This document shows, piece after piece, positions 31,195 to 41,400 of a DNA stretch of 64,000 nt. The stretch covers positions 1 through 64,000 of the forward strand of contig RBZT01000607.1 of the NCBI GenBank assembly GCA_003693705.1. The letters run 5' to 3'. The notes beneath the pieces were generated by a model. It saw only the letters and a program-made list of their open reading frames with translations. It ran no database searches and was not told where the DNA came from. Both the position numbers and the translations under genes were made by a program. The stretch is from Polymyxa betae. Taxonomy: Eukaryota; Endomyxa; Phytomyxea; Plasmodiophorida; Plasmodiophoridae. The stretch's first letter is position 1; each line of letters begins with the position of its first letter.

Positions 31195-31520
31195 AATTGT
31201 AGCTAGCTACATATCTGCATATTGATATGAGAACAATCTGTGGTCTGGGAGTTGCTGTCGTACTATCTCCGCGGTTGTGGTCGTACTATGTCTACAGTGG
31301 AATGGATTCTGTCATTCTGGAATGAGGCTGGCCGTGATTGCGGTTAATGACAATGAAAGCAATGCATGCGAATAGTACGTAGTCATGGACAGTCATGGTG
31401 ATCTCTATTGCCAACAAATCAATTTATTTTGAGCGATTCTTGTATAGCTGGTTGATGTTGTCCCTACAAATACAGTTGATTGATGAGAAGATCACAGCCA
31501 CTCAACATCTTAGCAGCAAC
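31195..31520 (-). repeat. Dispersed ~300-bp repeat, copy 3
   Basis: Parallels the copy at 27585 over its whole length (GTGGTCTGGGAGTTGCTG, GTCGTACTATCTCC, GAGCGATTCTTGTAT, TGATTGATGAGAAGATCAC). No small membrane-protein exon is attached to this copy, so the repeat moves, or has survived, independently. Confidence 0.75.
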
Positions 31521-32601
31521 TAAAACCCAACCGTTAGATGAGGAGATCACTGTCACTGAGCGTTTCACCAGCTCGTGCAGACAAGGTCGTTGGTCTGTCG
31601 TTTACAAGGCCGTTGCTGGACTAGCTGGACTGGAAATGCATTTTCGTTAGCCAGAAGGCACGATTGTAGCCCTGAGGATTCAGCCTTTAACAGGATGATA
31701 GTATTGGGATGTGTACGCGACGGATTTCATCAGAATCGAGATTTGTCGTTCTGCTTTTGCTCACTTTTTGCTATCAGATATAGAAATTCTGCAATGACCT
31801 ACATGCATGCTGATCGGTGTAATTAGAACAAAATCTATATAGTATATATCAATGCAGCTCATTTACTGTTCAAATCGGCATTCTACTGCAGTTTACGGAT
31901 GGAATAACTGAGATGTCAGTTTCATCCATACGTCGTAGCGATTTTTCTGATTGACAACGAGAAGTGAGGTGCTGCCCTTCACCTGGAGATATTCACACTC
32001 AGCGAGTTTCATGGTGTCCTTCGGCCTTGATTGAAGACAGATCGCATTTAATACCGTTTTACAGACCATTAGGGGTTGAGAGCAGAGAGAATGAACGATT
32101 GACAAATGCACCAAAAAGGCAGACAGATATGGCTGGGTGATGTTGAATCATGTAATGTCCCGAAAGAGTGGCGATGCTGCTGATCTCAAAAAAAACGCAA
32201 TTCCGGAATCTCTTATTATCACTTCCTTGAAAAATTGAAAAATCACACAGGTGGGCTACGCAAGCAGAGGAGCACGTCCACGGAGTTTCACTTCAAGTTC
32301 GAGACATTCTGACATGTTTGTTGTTGATAACCCAGCCAAGCCATTTGACACGCTCACGACGTTAATATGGTGTTATGTACGCAACATATTACAGCAAATA
32401 CAAATCCAGAATCAACGAAGAAAATCAAAGTTCAGAATGTGATAAGTTAAAGAACAACGCAGTGGTCGAAAAAAGGAATAGATGAAAAGTTCCGTCATCT
32501 CAGAAATTTGTAAAAAATCTGAATTTGCGCAATTTTTCTGAATAGAAGTGCGTAGCTTTCTAGCAGAGGGTCTCGTCTTCAATTTGTCGTCTTTCATATC
32601 G
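31521..32601. other. Intergenic, upstream of HMG/histone-fold gene
   Basis: No supported gene. A minus-strand frame at 31893-32114 (CEYLQVKGSTSLLVV, NRYDVWMKLTSQL) has coding-like composition but no start or partner. The last 200 bases should hold the promoter of the gene starting at 32602. Confidence 0.35.
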
Positions 32602-34395
32602 ATGTATTCTGACCTTGCTGAAGTTGACGACGAGGTGGATACTCAGCCAGACCACGACGACTTAGAGACCCAACCAGAGAGCGACGACGACGTCAATCCA
32701 GGGTTTGAGACCCAGCCCGAGAATGCAGATTCCCAGCCAGGTTTTGACGATGGGACTCAACCAGCAGAAGTCGATATCGACACGCACCCAAACAAAATCG
32801 ATTCGGAAGCAGAAATGGATGTCATTAAGTTTGAAGAGACCATCATTGTTGCAGAATCAGATCCTTTAGACGGCCAAGAATCGCCGCTTTTGCCTGCCGA
32901 TGAGCCCGATCAGCTGCCCTTAACCCCCCTGCCAATCAATCCTTCACTTGATCGATCTCAAAAACAGGCTCAGAATGCATCCACAGCCGCGAAACGCTCT
33001 GGCTTGAATGGGTTCAGAATGTTCGCGAAACAGTACCGCTTGGATCATGCCGATGAATGTAAACAAGTTGTATCTGCTGTTAGCAAGGTACCTTTGCTTC
33101 AATTATTGATTAACTTGAATCTTTTCGTTTCTTCTTTGGTTCTCTGCTTTAAATTGGTTTAGCCATTGCTTTCCTGGCTCTATGTTTTTCTCATAAAGAT
33201 TTGACATTTGCCTGGCCCGTGCTTTCTTCTAACCTTTTAACTGCTCGGGTTCTCTTATCTCTGTCAAACTCGCCGCGATGATATTGTTTCTGCAGATTTT
33301 CGTTTTAGGTTTACTTCATTCTATACCTCTCTTTTCTGTTTTCGTCAAGATGAGTTCTTTCTCGATGTGTTTCAGATTTTTCAGTTTGCGGCTCTAAATG
33401 ACCTTATAGATAATCGGTGCAGCTTGGAAGGCTTTATCGGATGATGAGCGGGCGGAATGGAATCGATTGGCGGCTGAACAAGCTCTATCAGACCCACCTG
33501 GTGCCAAGCAATCTAAGGCCAAGGAATTTGATTCTCAGAAGTTGGGATCCCATCTTCAGGTTGTTCATGTTTCCTCTTTCCGTTTTTCAAATTTTATGTG
33601 TAAGCTGAAATCACGTTCTTATTTTTATTGCAACATATTCGGAATTGGTGTTTTGTTCTTGAATGCTTTTCCAAGTGCTCTCAACCTAACGTTTTGACCT
33701 TTTGGGTTGATGTGTGCTCATTTGAGAGCTATTCATCTGTCGTTCAGAGCTTTCATTTTTTGCTTTGATTTCAATTTGTTAGACCAATCAGCATCACCTT
33801 ATACATTCGATTGACACTGAATTAGATGTCTCGTGTCAAAGGAATCATGCAGCTCGATAAAGATGTTCACCACATCAGCAAGGAAGCTGTCGAATTCGTT
33901 CGTGCTAGTGCTGAGCTTTTTATCGGGTTCATGTGCAAGACCGCTGGACAATATTGTGGATCGCGCCACTCCATCCAACATGTAGACTTCAGGCAAATGA
34001 TCAAGTAAGTAACTTTAAACGCTTTTTCCTTTTTCTGTTTTGAATTCAATCTAAATTGTTGCCTGCATTGATTTGCCTCAATGCTAACTACTCATGTTTG
34101 CTTTACTTTCCGCTTCCAACCGCTTTCTTACAATTCAGTTTTTCGTAATTCTGCGTTTCGATGATGTTATTAGCCCCTGTCGTCTAGTTAACCTGACTAT
34201 TTCTTACATAGGACCGAACCGAAGTTGAAGTTTCTTCTGGGAGCTTTCAATAAGAATAATACGCAAGCTCAAACCGCTAGCTTGAGGACTCCTGCTGGAA
34301 AACGCGGCCGGAACTCTATTACTGATGCTTCCGTACAACCTCCGGCGAAGGCCTCGAAAATTACTTCCTTTTTTCAAAAGGCTCCTGCTGCTTAA
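32602..34395 (+). CDS. SQ/TQ cluster, HMG-box and histone-fold protein
   Basis: Four exons, 32602-33087, 33410-33559, 33826-34004 and 34212-34395, join in phase to 332 residues. Residues 1-80 are very acidic and hold five S/T-Q sites in about 40 residues (DTQP, ETQP, ETQP, DSQP, GTQP), an SQ/TQ cluster like those of ATM/ATR targets. An HMG-box follows (about 133-188; GLNGFRMFAKQYR, AWKALSDDERAEWNRLAAE). Then a histone fold of the NF-YC/POLE4/CHRAC class (about 213-271; MSRVKGIMQLDKDVHHIS, EAVEFVRASAELFIGF), and a tail with SKITSFFQK resembling a PCNA-binding PIP box (Gln replaced). It is probably nuclear and acts with a histone-fold partner in chromatin, replication or repair. Each intron falls between domains or within the HMG-box. 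ATG 32602 is chosen because the upstream frame lacks an ATG. Confidence 0.8.
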
Positions 34396-35469
34396 TCTGC
34401 AATCAGAATCTCTATGTCCAAATCGGTTTTTGTTTTGGCTCAAACAACTCCAACGAGTTCTCCGAATTCATGAAATGAGATCTTCTGGCGAGCATGAAGC
34501 CATTTCGTAGAGCAATTTGTTGCATGTTTGGAAGCATTCCATATTGGAATGATGTGAAACGATGTTTATAAACTCATCATTATCATCCAAACCAGAACAG
34601 AATCCAGCTCGAACACAACGCGACTCTGTGGCTGTTCCGACTTCAAGGCTGGCCAGCAGCTCGATTTTACTTCAGATATGGGCTGCAGTTAAAGTGTTTC
34701 CTCAGGATCACTCTCCTTAACTGGACCAACCTATGAGGGTGAAGCATGCTCATAGACTGACTGCTCACTTGTTGGATGGTCACGTTTATGAGCCATACGT
34801 GCTTGTTGCCCTCTATTGCTGAAAGCGGGCCTTTCGCCAGATTCTTGGTGTCCGAGATCTCTTTTAAGGCGCTGAGATCGACCAGAGCCGATCGGGATTG
34901 ACTGAAGAAACCAAAAACTTCGAATTTTTGCGATTTTGTGAAAATACAACTAAGATTTTGTTACGTACCAAAGTTTCAATCCAAAACCATAGAGTCCCAA
35001 TGCCCTTCACGTTATGGTAGCCTTTGAAAGGCGCATTATTTCTGTCAAAACACCTTTTGCGCAGTTTTTAAGACAGAACTTGAACATACCTCAGTCGCGC
35101 AGTTTTTAAGACTATGCTCACAATAACAGTCTGGATTCATCTTCGCCGAGTCGATCTAAACTAAATAAGCTTTAAATTTGGACGTCGTTGTTCCCCGAAA
35201 CTGATATTGGCACTGCGGTTCGTCTGAGCCAGAAAACCTAACCCCAACAATTTGAAGGATTGAGGCAGTTTACAGTACATGAAGACAAAACACACCATGT
35301 CAAACGTCTGGCCACTGAATGAGGCACAAAACCAGTGCAACGAAATGTTATACAGAATGCGAAGTTCTCTGATCATTGGCATCCAGGACTGCTATACGAT
35401 AAACTCAAATGAATTCGGCGTGGATTTGAGGCTTCCTCCGAACGATTTTTTCATTGTTTTTCCCTGCCG
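34396..35469. other. Intergenic between chromatin gene and BTB copy
   Basis: No gene seen. Near 35060-35110 a 20-base phrase (GCGCAGTTTTTAAGAC) occurs twice. The last 40 bases resemble the upstream region of the other BTB copy (16630-16670), showing the duplication includes the promoter. Confidence 0.4.
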
Positions 35470-36469
35470 ATGTCGAATCCGCCAGATGTGGCTATATTCG
35501 ATACAGGCAAGGTCCTACAGACGATCTTCAATCAGCCCAGATTCAGTGACCTGACTTTAATCGTCGGCGATACCGAATTCCACTGCCATCGCGCGGTGCT
35601 GGCCCCGATCTGCGGCTACCTGCAAGGTCTCCTACAATGGCCTGTAGAAGACGACCGAACCGAGGAGCAGATTGCAGCGAACGACCTGAAACGGATCCAG
35701 ATCGACCTTCCAGATATTACTATTCCGAGACTGTTCTTCAGTAGATCGCAGCGCACCAAAGTCGAGTTTTTCGACTTGTTTCTGAAAACCGTCTAATACC
35801 AGCCCAGTGCGAAGCGTGTTGAGGAATGTTTCGCGATCGCTCAGATCGCGGATTTTCTCGTTTGCGAGCTCGTCCACGGTCACTGTGACGAACTTCTCAG
35901 CTCGGTCAAATACTCCGCTCAGAACGTTCTCGACGCCGCTCGTTTCTGTCAGAAATTCGCGCTCGCAAAGAGGCTCAACACCGTGAACAAGATCATCGCC
36001 GAGCGCCTGTACGACTTCCGCCACGACCCGCGCCTCTATCAGTTGGAAATCGATCATTTCAAAGCCATCCTGAAATGCAGCCGCTGTTTCGATCCATGGA
36101 GCTTTCTGATTCCGTCATCCTGAAATGCAGCCGCTGTTTCGATCCATGGAGCTTTCTGATTCCGTCATCCTGAAATGCAGCCGCTGTTTCGATCCATGGA
36201 GCTTTCTGATTCCGTTGTACTTTGCGTCCGGACAACTTTCCAACCAACGAGCGATCGATTTGACGCCAGGAATCAAGAACGATGCTATGAGGGAGCTCTT
36301 CCGGAACGAAATCCTTCGAGTTTGCTTTAGCTGGGATCGGCCAACTGTCAACGTTATAGCGCGAATCGTCAAAGGATCCCAGGTGTTTGCTGACTCCGAA
36401 AGCGACCAATTATTCATCTACAAGATTCTAACCGAATGCTATTGCCGGTGTGATAAGAACACGATCTGA
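35470..36469 (+). pseudogene. BTB-domain pseudogene with triplicated block
   Basis: Inverted duplicate of 15701-16626. It starts MSNPPDVAIFDTGKVLQ and keeps the BTB core (FSDLTLIVGDTEFHCHRAVL, YLQGLLQW). The frame then hits a TAA at 35794-35796, where six bases of the LFLKSIYGLYQP region have been lost. The same frame continues after the stop (ECFAIAQIADFLVCEL, CQKFALAKRL). At 36069 a 50-bp block is present three times, which adds 100 bases and breaks the frame. The final part (RIVKGSQVFADSESDQLFIY) is open to TGA 36467. Two independent lesions, so clearly a pseudogene. Confidence 0.8.
36069..36218 (+). repeat. 50-bp block in three tandem copies
   Basis: CCTGAAATGCAGCCGCTGTT starts at 36069, 36119 and 36169. 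The three units are essentially identical. The unit is not a multiple of three. The related gene at 15701 has a single copy, so the expansion happened after the duplication. Confidence 0.95.
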
Positions 36470-36722
36470 ACATCTTCTCTACTTGCAGGTATCGTGTAAA
36501 TTCATTGATAGTCAAAACGATAAAAAAATCTGAAAATTTGCCATCACAAAATATCATGGAAAAATGCCCAAGTTGATGTTTCCAGTTCAACACGATCTGA
36601 AAATGTTTTTCGGTGTCATATTCTGGTCATTTTGCATTGACTAAAAACACAGAGCCTGTGGATGCTCTTTGTCATCACGATTAAGAAGGAAATATTTCGC
36701 CTTTCATTCTTTAACACGGACA

Positions 36723-37331
36723 TTACCAATACACAGAAACAATCGAGTTTATGCTGACGGTTTCAAGAGGAAACAATTCCTCAGATAAGATCCTGTGAAC
36801 GAAAGCTTTTGTCATACTGTACTGTTTTATAAAATCGGCTTGAATAATGGCAATGGCGAGATCGAATTCCTTCCTCCAATTTTCATTGAAATTCTGCTTT
36901 AACAGCAAACAAATGTCATTCAATGTCGCTTCTCCGGTCTGGTAACGAAAAATTACTGGCTGTACTGGCCCCCAGCTGGACAGAGTTGACCATTTCATTG
37001 CGTGATGATCTGATCGCTTTTACATCCGAGGTTGGAATCTCATTTCATCGTCTTGTCTAAGGCCAGGAATCGGGCCTTATCTGGGCCTTCAGATTGGCTG
37101 CTTGCTGCCTATCCATCGATGATAGAATTCCTGGAGTTCCAGATTCCATGATAGCGGCGTCTTGGCTGTTTGATCCAACTCCAAATGCAGATCAAGAATT
37201 TTGTACTCGAAAAAGTCAGAAACCCACCCTTCGAAGAGGTTCATTGATATCGTGTTAGTAGAGGGACTTTCCCCCTCCAGAACACTCCAACTAATACTCC
37301 AAGCAGACTGAGTTTTTAGGAATCTTTCCAT
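36723..37331 (-). pseudogene. Decayed BTB/BACK-family gene, minus strand
   Basis: Inverted counterpart of 14480-15482. Two separate frames remain: 37331-37089 (LDLHLELDQTAKTPLSW) and 36998-36723 (MKWSTLSSWGPVQPVIFRYQ, EFDLAIAIIQADF, FVHRILSEELFPLE). They parallel the C-terminal region of the intact BTB protein at 61311 (LSANNLAPIVLYDEAMVACL, CLHRVLSQAICDLL). The N-terminal BTB part is gone. Confidence 0.65.
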
Positions 37332-37439
37332 TTGATAACGCTCGCGATAGGAATCGCATCTCTCCGGGCTTCTTTCACCGCTCTAAAAAAGGATCCGCTC
37401 TGATAGAGGTGAAGTCGCTCGAAGCCTGTTATTGACGAC

Positions 37440-37800
37440 CAAATTTTCGGCCTGGATTTCTGATGGCAAGATCGCGTACGCCATCAGAGAGGCTGTTAAT
37501 GGAATCACCCGTTATTTGTGGCTCTCAAGAAAGCCGCCGACGGCAACAAAGCTGCAGTCAGAATCTGTATTGACCGATGCCTTCCGTCCGGGATGTTTTC
37601 GTGGCCATGATCGGCCGCTCGGCCTTCTTCAGTCTCGACCTAAAACAGAGCTCTTTTGCTCTTCATGTTTGCATTGACACCGTTTGGCCTGAATGAGAGT
37701 CCTCTTTGATGGTCGCCGTCGCATTACTTCATCCAGGACGATATCGCGATCGGCTCCGATAACGATAATCGATGATCTCGTATTCGATCGCAATGTTTTG
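37440..37800 (+). mobile_element. Ty3/gypsy-like reverse transcriptase remnant
   Basis: Pieces of an RT in shifting frames occur in the right order: HPLFVALKKAADGNKAAVRI, CID (block with R-CIDYR), GRSAFFSLDLKQSSFALH (compare the FSKLDLKSGY block), FALTPFGLNESPL (compare MPFGLTNAP), and TIIDDLVFD (compare YIDDILIF). Several frameshifts and stops; about 120 codons survive. No LTRs recognised nearby. Confidence 0.65.
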
Positions 37801-38486
37801 ATCGCTGCGGCTTAAGTAGCTGAATGTGCTCGGACACGTCCGATCCAGGACGCATTATTCATGGCTCGAATTGAAGCTTGAAAGCTTCTGTTTGGTGATT
37901 TGAAGACGATTTGATGCGAGCGTTACGGTCGTATAATTTGTATTGAATAAAATGCATCACATCATCAGCTCGGCTATCTGAAACACCCATGCTACATTCC
38001 GATCGAGAGAATCCAAAACAGAAAACAATGAGGCGGCTTTCGAAAACGAGCCTCTTTGCACGATCTGACCGTTAGCAGAGCTCTGTGATATTCGAATGGT
38101 GTTTACAAGGAAGTTACGAAATCTGATGGGTTGAGTGAATCCATTGATAAAGCGTTATCGGTGAGATGACCTCAAATCGGGATTCGACACCGGATGGGGT
38201 TGTCGCCAGATCCGGAGAGCAATATCGAACACGAAAATTGAAGCTTGACAGTAGATAAAGCGGCATTGAGCCGAATGGGCGAATGACGGGCGATTCGACC
38301 AGAACGAAATCAACGAGTTCAGGACTCTTTAGCTGAGACGACTTGTTCATATTACCGCAATTTAATTTGAAAATAAAAACTTTTCTAAAAATCACAACTA
38401 AGCGATTGTTGGGAGAAACGATGCGAAAATGAGATAGAGATTGTATTACTGAAACAATGAAGAGATATTTGAGACGGAGCGACGAT
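37801..38486. other. Intergenic, 3' side of fatty acid synthase
   Basis: No gene seen. Lies beyond the synthase stop at 38487, so it should include its 3' end. Frames here are shadows or chance. Confidence 0.4.
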
Positions 38487-41400
38487 TTAAACAGAGACAG
38501 CAGCGGCCTGAGCAAGAACCGACGAATGCGAGATCGAGACGTTGATCGAGCGGACGCCGACCGATTCCGCGATCCGTTTCGCGTCGCCGTGCAGCACGAC
38601 GCGCGGCGCGCCGGACTCCGTGGGCAGAATCTCGATCGCCGCCATCGGAGCGGCGTCACCACGATCCCAGACCTTCTCCTGCTTGCTGGCGAAATCCGAG
38701 ATCGATTTCAGCACCGCCTCTTTGGCGCACCAACGCCCGGCGAACGACACCTTCGGATCGGGACGGCTGCGGCAATACGAGATCTCATCCGGCGTGAAAT
38801 TGCGCCTGATGAACTCCGAATCTGGATCCGGGAACTCCGAAAGCCATTCGTTGTCGCAGCCGATTCCGGACTTGACGGAGCCGCCGATCAGGTCCTTGAA
38901 CATGCGATCGAGCGGCGGTTTCGCGCCCTTTCCGTACTGCGAGAAGTTCCACGTTTGCTTGGCGGCGTCGAACTTAGCGCGCGCCAGAGGATCGAGATAG
39001 ACGGCGGATTCTTGCTCGGGCGTGAACGGCGGCGAATCCTTCAATTGAACGTAGCGGCTCGATCCGATCAACGAATCGTGCAGATAGCGATAGATTTTCT
39101 GCTCACGAACGCGACGCTTCGCCACGTACGAATCGAGCTGCGACGCCTCCAACGAGGCGAACAAAAACTTGGGATGAATCACGAGACATTCGCCGCCGAC
39201 TTGACCGAATCCGAACGATTTCAACAGACCGGCGTTGAGACCATCGGTCTGAATGCTGCGAGACGGATAGAAGACGAAGTCCATTTTCGCGAGCTTCGAT
39301 TCGATGTTATCGGCGTTGCGATTGCCGGGGATGATGCCGGTGTTCAGGACGTTCAGCATGCCGTTCAGCATCCAAGCGGCGGCGGCGCCTTTCGGATGTC
39401 CGGTCAGATACTTCTGGAAGATGGACGGAATCAGATTGCCGGCGCTGCGTCCGAGATGCGCCAGCTGCTTGTCGACGACCTCGGATTCGTTGACGTCGTT
39501 GGCTTTGGTTCCGGTGCCGTGGAACGACGCCACGTCGATATCGTCGACCGTGAGACCGTAAACCGCGAGCGCGGCGCGCAGCGGCGAGATCGTCGGATCG
39601 TCCTTCGCGAAATCGTGCGACCACAACGCCAACGTCGCTTTGTACTCGCGTTCGGATTGTTGCTGAATGAACGTCGCGCCTTCGTCGATGAACAGTTGTC
39701 GCTCCGAAGCCGGCAACGTCTCGGCTTCGCTCAGCAACGCTTCCATCTCGGCATCAGCGCGCTCCTTGATCTGCCGACGGCTTAACTTCAGCCGATCGGA
39801 GCGGAACTTGAAGTCAAGAAGGCGCGAACGCCGGGACGATTTTGATTCGCGCGCGGTCGTCAGAACGCCTTGGCCGGGAGCGGGAACCGAACGCCCGACT
39901 TTGTCCATGGCCGTGGCCGTATGAGCGATGATTCCGTAGATCGGGACGCCCATCTCAATGGCGATCTTCGCCGTCATCAAGACATGAACGCCGGCGCCAT
40001 GCGACTCCATGAATCCGCCGCGCGACGACGTCGCCGGGCGCGACATCTCACGAGGCTCGCGACCTTGAGCGAGTTCGTGAACGCTGTTCGAAGTGGCGCC
40101 GATGTTGCCGAACTCCTGGCTGCTTTCTTCGGTGAAGTCGTCGTAGCCGCCGCAGATCACGATCGAGGCTTTCCCGCTCAGCAGGGTATCGACGCCGATC
40201 TCGACCGATTGCACGGCCGTGGCGCAGGCGCCGACCGGGCTCTTGATAGGACCGGCGCTGGACAGCAGCAGCAGATTGACCCAGGCGGGCATCGTGTTAA
40301 TGAAGCTCTCTTGCAGGACGTCTTTCTGCACCTGCTTGTCCAGGAAACGTTCGCGGAAGATGCCGCGAAGGGCGTGCATGCCGCCGATGCCGCCGCCGCA
40401 CGTGTTCCCGACGCTGCTGACGTGAACGTATTCGTAGAATTCGTACGGATCGGTGATACCCGACGAGACGAGGGCGTCGACGGTCGAGACGAGCACGTAG
40501 AGCGTGACCGGATCGACCTGATCGACGATGTCTTTCGGGACGCCGTAACGCTCGGCGTCCCAGCCGGTGGGAATCTGTCCGGCGACGAGACGATCGAAAC
40601 GCAGCGCCTTCGGGATGTACAAGGTCGCGCCCTTCTTCAGACGAACGTTGAACTGCGACGATCCTTCGACCGGGAAGATGTCGACGAAGGCGCCGTGCTG
40701 CAATCGGAAGCTGTCGGCTTCGGCGCGCGAGCATTCGAACGCGGGCATCTCGCTGTTGATCACGACCTCTTGCAGGAGCAGCTTCTTGTCCGGATCGCAA
40801 CCGTTGAACAGCTGCGGCTCGATCAGACGGATTCCGGTGTGCTTCAGGATGCGCTCTTCATATAGGCGTTTGATATCGTATTCGCGGAGCGGCTCGTCCG
40901 AGGCCGAATCGACCCAGCCCGAGAACGACGTCCCGTCCTTGTTACGACGATTGGCGACGTACTTGATGTAGCCCATGATCCAGGCCAGCTCGATGCAGCC
41001 TTCCAGCGAGAACTCGCCGAACGCTTCCATCTCCCAGCGAGTGCGGGCGTTGCCGTACGGACCGACCTCGCCGAACCCGGTCACGACGATGACACGATCC
41101 AGGTCCAGCATTCCCTTCATGTAATCGATCGATTTCAGATCCGTGGGCAGATCGGGGAGATCGAAGGCGAGATTCGAGCGCGGTTGGATTGATGGGGATT
41201 TGGCGGCGACGAAATCAGGGCCTTGGACGAGTTTGGCTTCGGCGCGATCTTCGTGAAGAACGGCTTTACGAACGGAGGCGGATTGCATAAACGACGAACG
41301 AATCTCCATGGAAAGCGTCTTGAGATTGGCGATCGATTTCATGCCGCCGCTGAGATCGGCGAACAGCGGCGCCTGCTGCGATAAACGCACCATCAACGGA

